A DNA stretch of 44,485 bases from Candidatus Levybacteria bacterium RIFCSPHIGHO2_01_FULL_36_15 (GTDB lineage Bacteria; Patescibacteriota; Microgenomatia; Levybacterales; GWA1-39-11). The notes beneath the pieces were generated by a model. That model did no database searches and was not told the DNA's origin. It saw only the letters and a program-made list of their open reading frames with translations. Positions 15,650-23,131 of this stretch are shown here, piece after piece; the stretch's first letter is position 1; each line of letters starts with the position of its first letter. Position numbers and translations under genes: made by a program. The stretch spans positions 1-44,485 of the forward strand of contig MFNJ01000003.1 in assembly GCA_001782015.1 (NCBI GenBank). The letters run 5' to 3'.

Positions 15650-15655
15650 TATAAT
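15650..15655 (+). promoter_or_regulatory. -10 box of the GT2 gene at 15670
   Basis: A perfect TATAAT ends 14 nt before the ATG at 15670, giving a predicted leader of roughly 8 nt. The best -35 at 17 nt (GAGTCA) is poor. Confidence 0.4.
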
Positions 15656-15669
15656 GTAAATTGATATCT

Positions 15670-16653
15670 ATGTCCAGAAAAAATGAAATGACGGCTTCGC
15701 TTATTATTACCGTTTTGAACGAAGGGAAAACAATAATACAATTTCTCAATTCAGTAGCATATCAATCCAAACAAGTTAAAGAGATGATAATTGTTGACGG
15801 AGGATCAACTGATGATACTTTATCAGCAATTTCCAACTTCTCAGGCCAAAAATCTCAGTTATCCAGTAAAAAAACAGCAAATTTAATTACCAACATTAAA
15901 TTAATAATAAAAAAAGGAAATAGGTCAGTTGGTAGGAATGAGGCAATTAAGAACGCAGCAGGAGATATTATTGTTTGTTCTGATGCGGGGTGTATTTTAG
16001 ATAATGATTGGTTTAAGAATATAATTAAGCCTTTTAGGGATAAAAAAGTAGATGTTGTTGCAGGGTACTACAAAGGAGAAGCAGAAACTGTTTTTCAAAA
16101 ATGTTTGATTCCATATGTTTTGGTAATGCCTGATAGAGTTAATTCAGATACCTTTCTGCCGGCGACACGTTCTATGGCATTTAAAAAATCTATTTGGAAA
16201 AAAATCGGTGGATTTGATGAGAGATTATCTCACAATGAAGACTATGCTTTTGCAAAACGTTTAAAAATAATAAATGTAAAAATAGTTTTTACGAAAGATG
16301 CTATTGTTAACTGGATTCCTCGAAGAACTCTTAAAAAGGCTTTTAATATGTTTTTCCGTTTTGCTTATGGCGATGCAGAAGCAAGAATATTTCGGTTTAA
16401 AGTAATACTTATTTTTTTAAGATACCTAACAGGCTTAGTATTGTTAGCTAGTGTTCTATTCTTTAAATCTCTTTTTTTGTTTGCTGCTGTATTTTTTCTA
16501 ATACTTATGTACTTTATTTGGGCAATAATAAAAAATTATATATATGTAAAAAACTTGAGAGCTTTTTTTTATCTTCCGCTTATTCAAATAACATCAGATA
16601 TAGCAGTCCTGCTTGGTACTTTGGCTGGTTTAATCAAGCGTTTCAATATATAA
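15670..16653 (+). CDS. Family 2 glycosyltransferase with C-terminal membrane helices
   Basis: An inverting GT-A enzyme that probably adds a sugar to a lipid-linked glycan. The 327-aa protein starts SLIITVLNEGKTIIQFLNSV and has MIIVDGGSTDDTL, GRNEAIKNAAGD, CSDAGC (DxD-like acidic pair), GGFDERLSHNEDYAFAKRL (acceptor-side ED motif) and two hydrophobic helices near residues 245-320. The ATG at 15670 is chosen over the tracked TTG at 15661, which would precede the predicted transcription start. Seventeen bp separate its stop from the flippase start, so the two are cotranscribed. Confidence 0.88.
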   Translation: MSRKNEMTASLIITVLNEGKTIIQFLNSVAYQSKQVKEMIIVDGGSTDDTLSAISNFSGQKSQLSSKKTANLITNIKLIIKKGNRSVGRNEAIKNAAGDIIVCSDAGCILDNDWFKNIIKPFRDKKVDVVAGYYKGEAETVFQKCLIPYVLVMPDRVNSDTFLPATRSMAFKKSIWKKIGGFDERLSHNEDYAFAKRLKIINVKIVFTKDAIVNWIPRRTLKKAFNMFFRFAYGDAEARIFRFKVILIFLRYLTGLVLLASVLFFKSLFLFAAVFFLILMYFIWAIIKNYIYVKNLRAFFYLPLIQITSDIAVLLGTLAGLIKRFNI

Positions 16654-16670
16654 TTATTATTATAGTTTCT

Positions 16671-17891
16671 ATGGGTTATACAAAAGATGCATTAAAAGGT
16701 TTTTCTTGGTCCACAGGACTTAGAATTTTTACCAGAGTTTTTGCATTTGTTAAGACGGCCATTCTTGCAAGAATGTTCGGCCCGTTGGAATTTGGAATTC
16801 TTGGGATCTCTACCCTTGTTTTGTCGCTCATAGAAATAGTTACCGAGACGGGAATAAATGTATTTTTGGTTCAGGAAAAAGACGATATTGATAAATTTAT
16901 AGATACAGCATGGATTATCTCAATCCTAAGAGGTTTTATTATTGCATCTCTTATATTTATGTCTGCGCCTCTGATTTCTGCCTTTTTTAATTCGTCCAGA
17001 TCTTATAGTTTAATAGTTTTGATAAGTATAGTACCTATAATCAGAGGGTTTATAAACCCGTCTGTTGTTCGATTTCAAAAAGACCTTCAGTTTAATAAAG
17101 AGTTCTATTACAGATCAGTAATATTTTTAATAGACTTTGCAATTTCTATAACCCTTTCTTTTTATACAAGAAATGTATCAAGCATTATTTGGGGAATGAT
17201 AGCAGGAGCTATTATTGAAGTAGCGCTGTCTTTTTATATAGTCAAACCAACTCCGTTGCTTCGTTTCAAGAAGGATCTTGCAAAATATATTGTTCATCGC
17301 GGAAAATGGATTACTTTGGCTGGACTTTTAAATTACCTTTTTTGCAACGTGGACAATATGGTAGTCGGAAGAATTCTGGGAACGGCATCTCTTGGACTTT
17401 ATCAAACGGCCTACAAGATTTCCATGATACCGATATCTGAAATCTCAGATGTGGTTGCAAAAGTAACGTTTCCGGTATTTGTAAAAATATCCGGGGATAA
17501 AGATAGGCTTCAGAAAGCGTTTCTTAAAAGTGGTGGTGTGGTTATGGTTATTATATTGTTTATTGGATTAGTATTTACCCTTTTTTCAAAGGAAATAATT
17601 ATGATTATTCTTGGAGATAAGTGGCTTGGGTCTTTGAGGGTGTTTCAAATTCTGACAGTTGCAGGGGTAGTCAGGGGAATTTCAGGTTATTCTGCATCTT
17701 TATTTTTGTCAGTAAAAAAGCAGGAATACGTAACACTTGTTTTATTAACGAGTGTTCTTGTACTGGCTTTTTCTATTATTCCGCTTGTATATAAATTTGG
17801 TCTGACAGGAGTGGGTATATCAGTAGTTTTTGCTTCATTGATTTCCACGCCCTTTTTTATATTCTACACAATTAAAGTTCTTAAAAATTAA
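16671..17891 (+). CDS. Wzx-type polysaccharide/lipid-linked oligosaccharide flippase
   Basis: A MOP-superfamily (PST/RfbX) transporter predicted to flip undecaprenyl-linked repeat units outward. From the ATG at 16671 it is about 406 aa with some 11-13 hydrophobic helices. It begins MGYTKDALKGFSWSTGLRI with the family's early AILARMFGPLEFG motif, then ETGINVFLVQEKDD and, mid-protein, NVDNMVVGRILGTASLGLY. The tracked start at 16518 lies inside the preceding GT2 gene in another frame and is rejected. It sits in a typical wzx-next-to-GT arrangement and supports a Wzx/Wzy-like export route together with the ligase-type gene at 42527. Confidence 0.88.
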   Translation: MGYTKDALKGFSWSTGLRIFTRVFAFVKTAILARMFGPLEFGILGISTLVLSLIEIVTETGINVFLVQEKDDIDKFIDTAWIISILRGFIIASLIFMSAPLISAFFNSSRSYSLIVLISIVPIIRGFINPSVVRFQKDLQFNKEFYYRSVIFLIDFAISITLSFYTRNVSSIIWGMIAGAIIEVALSFYIVKPTPLLRFKKDLAKYIVHRGKWITLAGLLNYLFCNVDNMVVGRILGTASLGLYQTAYKISMIPISEISDVVAKVTFPVFVKISGDKDRLQKAFLKSGGVVMVIILFIGLVFTLFSKEIIMIILGDKWLGSLRVFQILTVAGVVRGISGYSASLFLSVKKQEYVTLVLLTSVLVLAFSIIPLVYKFGLTGVGISVVFASLISTPFFIFYTIKVLKN

Positions 17892-17947
17892 TTCCATCAG
17901 TAAAATAAATGTGCTTTATTGTGTTGAACGGATAGTTTTATAATATA

Positions 17948-18766
17948 ATGAAAAATCCGATCATGAAAAAGAGACTAAAAAAAATAATAAATATATTTTT
18001 AGATAAATTTGGACTTGAAATAGTTAGAAAACACGAGAAAATATTTTTATCAACAAAATATCAAGCATTAATTGAAGAGATGCAGATTTTCTTCTGTGAA
18101 GTAATGAGTGAATTTAGATTAAAACGTTCTAAAAGAAGGATAAAGCTAATGATGGAGCTGAACGGAACACAAATAAGTGAGGCATTTTATATTCTTATGT
18201 ATTTGAATAAATCTATAAAGGTAAAAGGAGATGTTTGTGAATTTGGTATTGCAAACGGAACTACTTCTGCGCTACTTGCAAACGAGATAATAAACGTAAA
18301 GAAAAATCTTTGGCTATTTGATTCTTTCAAAGGACTTTCCAGGCCCGGAAAAAAAGATATATTAATTAATGATATTTCCAAATTAGGCTCGATTAGTAAA
18401 TATGAGGGGTCAATGAATTATTCTCAACAAGATGTTGATTTTCGATTGAAAAATATATCATTTCCAAAATCAAAAGCTAAAATTATTGCCGGTTTTATAA
18501 GCGATACTGTTTCGGATGTAAAAATTAAAGATGGTATTTGTTTTGCATATATAGATTTTGATCTGTATGATCCGACTAAGATTGCATTAGATTTTCTGGA
18601 TAAAAATATAAACAAAAAAGGACACATTGTAATTGATGATTACGGTTTTTTTACATCAGGGCCAAAAACTGCTGTAGATGAATTTATGAAAAAACGTGCT
18701 GAAAGTTATAAGGTTTATTATCCTTATAAATTTGCAGGACATTTTTGTATTTTAGAGAAAATATAA
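17948..18766 (+). CDS. TylF/MycF-family sugar O-methyltransferase
   Basis: A SAM-dependent, metal-assisted methyltransferase family acting on deoxysugar hydroxyls. The 272-aa product has VCEFGIANGTTSALLANEI (SAM motif), LWLFDSFKGL, FRLKNISFPKSKAKI, FAYIDFDLYDPTKIALDF (the acidic D-x-D-LY metal/SAM box) and HIVIDDYGFFTSG, which are hallmarks of the family. The N-terminal 60 residues are basic and not conserved. The ATG at 17948 overlaps a TATAAT-rich tract, and an ATG five codons later is an alternative. The gene converges with the methyltransferase at 18780 with only 13 bp between stops. Confidence 0.87.
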   Translation: MKNPIMKKRLKKIINIFLDKFGLEIVRKHEKIFLSTKYQALIEEMQIFFCEVMSEFRLKRSKRRIKLMMELNGTQISEAFYILMYLNKSIKVKGDVCEFGIANGTTSALLANEIINVKKNLWLFDSFKGLSRPGKKDILINDISKLGSISKYEGSMNYSQQDVDFRLKNISFPKSKAKIIAGFISDTVSDVKIKDGICFAYIDFDLYDPTKIALDFLDKNINKKGHIVIDDYGFFTSGPKTAVDEFMKKRAESYKVYYPYKFAGHFCILEKI

Positions 18767-18779
18767 GATTATATTCTGC

Positions 18780-19628
18780 TTAGTTTTCAGGTTTATTATT
18801 CTTCATTTTACAAATAAAAGCCCAACCGAACAGTAAGTTTAAGGGAAAAAGTTTAGATAGAGGATATAGGGTAATCATAAAGTTATAAATCACGGTTTTT
18901 ATGTTTTTTATTTTTTTAAGATATCCTATTTCTATCTCTATTGCTCCGTTAAAGTTATATCTTCTAAACAAATCTTTCAGATAATAATATGTTGGTTCAT
19001 TGACGTGCTGAATTTTTTCTTCAGGAATGCGCGGCTCTTTTGGAAAAGAATCATATGTAGTATTTTTAATTTTTTTATCAATCCAAGTCAGCAATTTGTT
19101 CATGGGGTACATATAGAATTTATACGTAAAATCATAAAGAATTTTATTTGTGACAGTTCTGGCAAACAAAGTACCGTCCTTTTTTAAAACCCGGGATATT
19201 TCACTCATTGCTATCTCAAGCTCTTCTTTATATAGATGTTCAAAAACATCTATACATACAACTATGTCAAAGTAGGAATTTGGGTAACTGATTTTTTTAG
19301 CATTCATTACTTTAAATAAGACTTTTTTTTGTATTTTGCGTGGATAATTTTTTTTGATACATTTTGCAATATCAATAGCATCTTTTGAATAATCTGTTCC
19401 TATGCATTCAATTGCGTTTTTAGCAAGAAAAAGTGTTATATCTCCTCTCCCGCATCCGATATCCAGAATTTTAGAATTTTTATCAATTTTTATTTTACTT
19501 ATTAGTTCTAAAACCTTGGGGTGAAGTTTTTTCCCTTTACTTTTTTTAAACTCATCCGATCCGAGGCAACAATTTAAAAAGAAATCTTTATTATAAATTG
19601 ATGGCTCAACGTACTTTATCTTTTTCAT
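18780..19628 (-). CDS. Class I SAM-dependent methyltransferase
   Basis: A Methyltransf_11-type enzyme of 282 aa. The core has SKILDIGCGRGDITLFLAK (motif I), CIGTDYSKDAI (motif II), YFDIVVCIDVFEHLYKEEL (motif post II) and SRVLKKDGTLFA. The C-terminal region contains PEEKIQHVNEPTYYYLKDL and a hydrophobic end (LYPLSKLFPLNLLFGWAF) that might touch the membrane. The substrate is likely a glycan or lipid intermediate, given the neighbours, but is not identifiable. A TATAAT lies 6 nt upstream of its ATG, so a leaderless transcript is likely. Confidence 0.85.
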   Translation of the reverse strand: MKKIKYVEPSIYNKDFFLNCCLGSDEFKKSKGKKLHPKVLELISKIKIDKNSKILDIGCGRGDITLFLAKNAIECIGTDYSKDAIDIAKCIKKNYPRKIQKKVLFKVMNAKKISYPNSYFDIVVCIDVFEHLYKEELEIAMSEISRVLKKDGTLFARTVTNKILYDFTYKFYMYPMNKLLTWIDKKIKNTTYDSFPKEPRIPEEKIQHVNEPTYYYLKDLFRRYNFNGAIEIEIGYLKKIKNIKTVIYNFMITLYPLSKLFPLNLLFGWAFICKMKNNKPEN

Positions 19629-19634
19629 TACTTT

Positions 19635-19640
19635 ATTATA
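19635..19640 (-). promoter_or_regulatory. -10 box, near-leaderless promoter of the methyltransferase at 18780
   Basis: On the minus strand a perfect TATAAT is followed by 6 nt (AAAGTA) and the ATG at 19628. No clear -35 is seen at 16-18 nt. Confidence 0.5.
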
Positions 19641-19723
19641 CTCTTCGAATTAAAAAATGCTATTGATATAATTCCTATCTCCTAATTTTGCAACCTAAAA
19701 CATTTTGGGAACATAACCGTAAA

Positions 19724-19732
19724 TGATATAAT
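19724..19732 (+). promoter_or_regulatory. Extended -10 promoter of the GT4 gene at 19746
   Basis: TGATATAAT carries a perfect TATAAT with an upstream TG-N. The ATG follows 13 nt after the -10, so the leader would be only about 6-7 nt. Confidence 0.5.
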
Positions 19733-19745
19733 TTCAATAAATTCA

Positions 19746-20855
19746 ATGAAAAGGATTGCTTTTTTCCATGAGTTGCCGCCAGGTGGCGCAAGGCGCGCAG
19801 TTAATGAAATCGGAAGAGTGATAAAAAGAGACGATGTTGTTGATCTTTATATTGTAGATAATTATCAGAACAAAGAAGAAAAAAAATATTTCAACAATAC
19901 TTTTTTTTATGAATTCATTCCTAAAATTTGGCCTGGGCATAACTGGAAAATAAGATTGTATAAAGACACACTGGAACTTATTAAGCTCTATTTTCTTCAT
20001 AGAAAGATTTCTTCCGAAATAAGAAATAAAAATTACGATATAATATTTGTTCATGCCTCTAAATTTACAGAATCACCTTTTTTGTTAAGGTTCCCAAACA
20101 AAATAAAGATATTTTACTGTCATGATCCTCATTATCGAATGATATACGAGAAAATATTTAATATCCCAAAAGAATTGGATCCGGCACGATATCTCTACGA
20201 AAAAATTAACCGTTATTTTAGAAAACTTATAGACCGCGAGAATATAAAAAGGGCTGATAAAATTATTTCTAACTCAAAGTACACAAAAAAAAGCCTTAAG
20301 AAGACTTACAATAAAGAAAGTGTGGTTTGTTATCTTGGCGTTGACCCGCAACTTTTTAGCCCGAATAGACGTATTAAAAAAAATATAGACATTTTATACA
20401 TAGGTTCCAATGAACCAGTGGATGGTCGGTTGCTTCTTATGGAATCATTAAAATTCCTGTCGTTTAAGCCTAAAATTAAGGAAATATTGATAGAAAAAGA
20501 GTGGATTTGCGATGATTATATATTGGTAGATTTATATAGAAGGTCAAAAATAGTTGTTTGTCTTGCGCATAATGAACCATTTGGTTTAATTCCTTTGGAA
20601 GCAATGTCCTGTGGCACACCTGTTATTGCGGTTGATGAAGGAGGTTATACGGAGTCGGTAGTAAACAGAAAAACAGGTTTATTAACAAAAAGAGATCCCG
20701 GTATATTGGCCCGTAAAATTGAGAGTCTGTTGAACAGGCCAAAGGTGGCAGCTAAATTAGGAGAAAACGCCAGAAAATATATATTAAAGAATTGGACATG
20801 GGAATATAGGGCAAAAAAAATCCATGATATACTTTTGAAATTAACTGATAAATAA
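19746..20855 (+). CDS. Family 4 glycosyltransferase
   Basis: A GT-B fold retaining glycosyltransferase of 369 aa. The N-terminus MKRIAFFHELPPGGARRAVN is the GG-containing acceptor loop. The C-terminal domain has DILYIGSNEPVDGR, the classical E-x7-E pair in EPFGLIPLEAMSCGTPVIA and DEGGYTESV, then a final NWTWEYRAKKI tail typical of the family. The start is fixed by an extended -10 just upstream. The fused GT2/GT-C gene begins 2 bp after its stop, so both are in one operon running to 27547. The sugar and linkage are unknown. Confidence 0.9.
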   Translation: MKRIAFFHELPPGGARRAVNEIGRVIKRDDVVDLYIVDNYQNKEEKKYFNNTFFYEFIPKIWPGHNWKIRLYKDTLELIKLYFLHRKISSEIRNKNYDIIFVHASKFTESPFLLRFPNKIKIFYCHDPHYRMIYEKIFNIPKELDPARYLYEKINRYFRKLIDRENIKRADKIISNSKYTKKSLKKTYNKESVVCYLGVDPQLFSPNRRIKKNIDILYIGSNEPVDGRLLLMESLKFLSFKPKIKEILIEKEWICDDYILVDLYRRSKIVVCLAHNEPFGLIPLEAMSCGTPVIAVDEGGYTESVVNRKTGLLTKRDPGILARKIESLLNRPKVAAKLGENARKYILKNWTWEYRAKKIHDILLKLTDK

Positions 20856-20857
20856 AT

Positions 20858-23131
20858 ATGAAACCGATTGTTTCAATAATATACGTATATTATAGTACGC
20901 CTGATTATATCAAAAAATCCCTGGATTCAATTAAAAGGGGGATTGGCGACATACCATACGAAATAATCATAGTTGATAATGCTTCTCCAAAACCAATTCC
21001 AAATTTCTTGGAAATAAAAAAAGTGTCCGAAAGCAGGATTTCAGATAAAAAAACAAAAATAATTCATAATAATGAAAACTTGGGATACGGTAGGGCAATA
21101 AATATAGGCGTAAAAACGGCAAAAGGAAAATATCTTCTTCTGGTTAATCCAGATACCAGTTTTACAGAAGGATCAATAAACTCACTTGTTGAAAAAATGG
21201 ATAAAACTCCAGCAATAGGAATAATTGGTCCTCAGCTGCAAGATAGGAATATGAAGGTACTTCAAAGTATCAACAGTTTTCCCTTTTTGCCTCATGCAGT
21301 TTTTGCTCTCTCTTTCTTTAATAAAATATTTCCTAACAATTTATTTTCAAATAAATATTATCTGCGAAATTTGAGTAGAGATATGGAACAGGAAGTAGAT
21401 GTTGTAGGCGGAGCGTGCATGCTTGTCAGAAAATCAGCCTTTGATAAAGTAGAAGGTTTTGACGAGAGATTCTTTATGTATTTTGAAGAAGCGGATTTTT
21501 GTTTGAGTATTAAAAAAGCAGGATTTAAAGTATTATATTTTCCGGATGCAAAAGTGTATCATTATATAGGAAAAAGCAGTAAAGATAAGGAAAAAATTAA
21601 AAGATTGTTTGAAGAAAGCAGATTCAAATTTATCAGAAAACATCAGGGCTTGATTCCATCATTGATAGCAGAATTTATCATGAGATTAATAAATCCTTCG
21701 GTAATTACGCTTTTAATTATTCTGGCAGTTTCTGCCTTTCTTAATCTATACAAAATAAATACACTTATGATGTTTTTCGGCGATTTTGGCAGGGATTTTT
21801 TGGCAGCGCGGGATATGCTTTTGACCGGCAAAATTCCACTTGTTGGTATTCCTTCGTCTGTTGTTTGGCTTCATCAAGGACCGCTTTCAATTTACATGAT
21901 TGGAATTTCGTTTATATTAGGAAACTTCAATCCTGTTGCTCCTGCAGTTTGGTACGGAACACTTGGAGTTATTTCAACATTTTTTGTATATTTTATAGGT
22001 AAATCAATGTTTAATAAATACGTCGGATTGCTTGCAAGTTTATTTTTTGCTACATCGCCTCTTGTAATTGTTAATGAAAGAATGCCGTACCATACAGCTT
22101 CTATTCCATTTTTTTCATGTATTTTCCTCTTTTTTCTTTATAAGGTCCTAAAAGGAGAAAAGCAATTCCTATTTCTTATGTTTTTCTTTCTTGGTTTATT
22201 ATTCTTACTTGAATTATCAAACGGTGTGTTATTTTTTCTTCTTGGTTTGTTGTTTTCAATATATAAACCAGTTTTTAAAAAAAATGAAATTATAAAATCT
22301 GCCGGCGCTTTTTTTCTGGGAATTTCACCTTTTATTATTTATGATCTTCGTAATGGATTTAAACAGACTTTCGGTTTTATATTATGGGTTTTTAATAGGG
22401 TTCGTTTATTTTTTGGGTTGACAGTTTCGGGAAACTCTACAACAGCACAGGCGCCTGATGCATTGGTAAGAATTTGGGATCAGATCAGCGCTTTTATTTT
22501 TCCAGCTTCCAGACTGGTTGTTGTATTTATAATTTTATTAGTTATTTATGTTTTATGGAAAAAGAAAATTTACCTTCTTGATAAGAAAGACTCCCCTGGG
22601 ATAATAATTTTACTTTCGTGGATTTTAATTTCTCTACTGGGATTTTTTATTCACGCAGCACCGGGAACTGCTTATTTTCCTTTGATTTTTTCTTCTTTGT
22701 CTTTAATTATCGGTTTTTCATTTTACTCTTTTTTTAAAAATAAACAATTGTTGCTGCCTGTTTTTTTTTCAATAGTAATTTTCAACGGCCTTTTTACAAT
22801 TGGAAATGAGTATTTTTTAATGACTAAAAATGCCAGAAATACAATGCCACCCAATAACTATAGCTTTGGTTTTGATATGACCTTTTTAAATGGTACCGCG
22901 GATTTTATAGTTGGGGACGCAGGAAGTGATAGTATCCAAATTCTACCAGGAGGGTATATTTCCAAATTCCAGACTAGTGTTGATAATTATAAATACCTGG
23001 TTCTTTGGAAAGGCGGAAAAGTTGTTAACAAATCCGGTAAAAGATACACTATATACCAGGAAAAAAACGAGATTCCTAAAAAATCAAAAATAATATATCA
23101 GAATAAATATGTTTATGTTGTCAAAGATTAA
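20858..23131 (+). CDS. GT2/GT-C fusion: cytoplasmic glycosyltransferase plus multi-pass membrane glycosyltransferase
   Basis: A 757-aa two-domain protein. Residues 1-270 form a rhamnosyltransferase-like GT2 domain with SIIYVYYSTPDYIKKSLDSI, IIVDNAS, NENLGYGRAINIG, LLVNPDT (DxD-like), GGACMLVRKSAF and FFMYFEEADFCLSIKKAGF. From about 285 onward the protein is a GT-C/PMT-like membrane domain, with MFFGDFGRDFLAARDMLLTG (acidic first-loop motif), a loop with SVVWLHQGPLSIYM and many helices, ending in a small extracytoplasmic tail. The reading frame is continuous across the junction without a start or SD, so it is a real fusion rather than two genes. It may couple addition of one sugar inside and another outside. 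It overlaps the YfhO gene by 23 nt. Confidence 0.88.
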   Translation: MKPIVSIIYVYYSTPDYIKKSLDSIKRGIGDIPYEIIIVDNASPKPIPNFLEIKKVSESRISDKKTKIIHNNENLGYGRAINIGVKTAKGKYLLLVNPDTSFTEGSINSLVEKMDKTPAIGIIGPQLQDRNMKVLQSINSFPFLPHAVFALSFFNKIFPNNLFSNKYYLRNLSRDMEQEVDVVGGACMLVRKSAFDKVEGFDERFFMYFEEADFCLSIKKAGFKVLYFPDAKVYHYIGKSSKDKEKIKRLFEESRFKFIRKHQGLIPSLIAEFIMRLINPSVITLLIILAVSAFLNLYKINTLMMFFGDFGRDFLAARDMLLTGKIPLVGIPSSVVWLHQGPLSIYMIGISFILGNFNPVAPAVWYGTLGVISTFFVYFIGKSMFNKYVGLLASLFFATSPLVIVNERMPYHTASIPFFSCIFLFFLYKVLKGEKQFLFLMFFFLGLLFLLELSNGVLFFLLGLLFSIYKPVFKKNEIIKSAGAFFLGISPFIIYDLRNGFKQTFGFILWVFNRVRLFFGLTVSGNSTTAQAPDALVRIWDQISAFIFPASRLVVVFIILLVIYVLWKKKIYLLDKKDSPGIIILLSWILISLLGFFIHAAPGTAYFPLIFSSLSLIIGFSFYSFFKNKQLLLPVFFSIVIFNGLFTIGNEYFLMTKNARNTMPPNNYSFGFDMTFLNGTADFIVGDAGSDSIQILPGGYISKFQTSVDNYKYLVLWKGGKVVNKSGKRYTIYQEKNEIPKKSKIIYQNKYVYVVKD

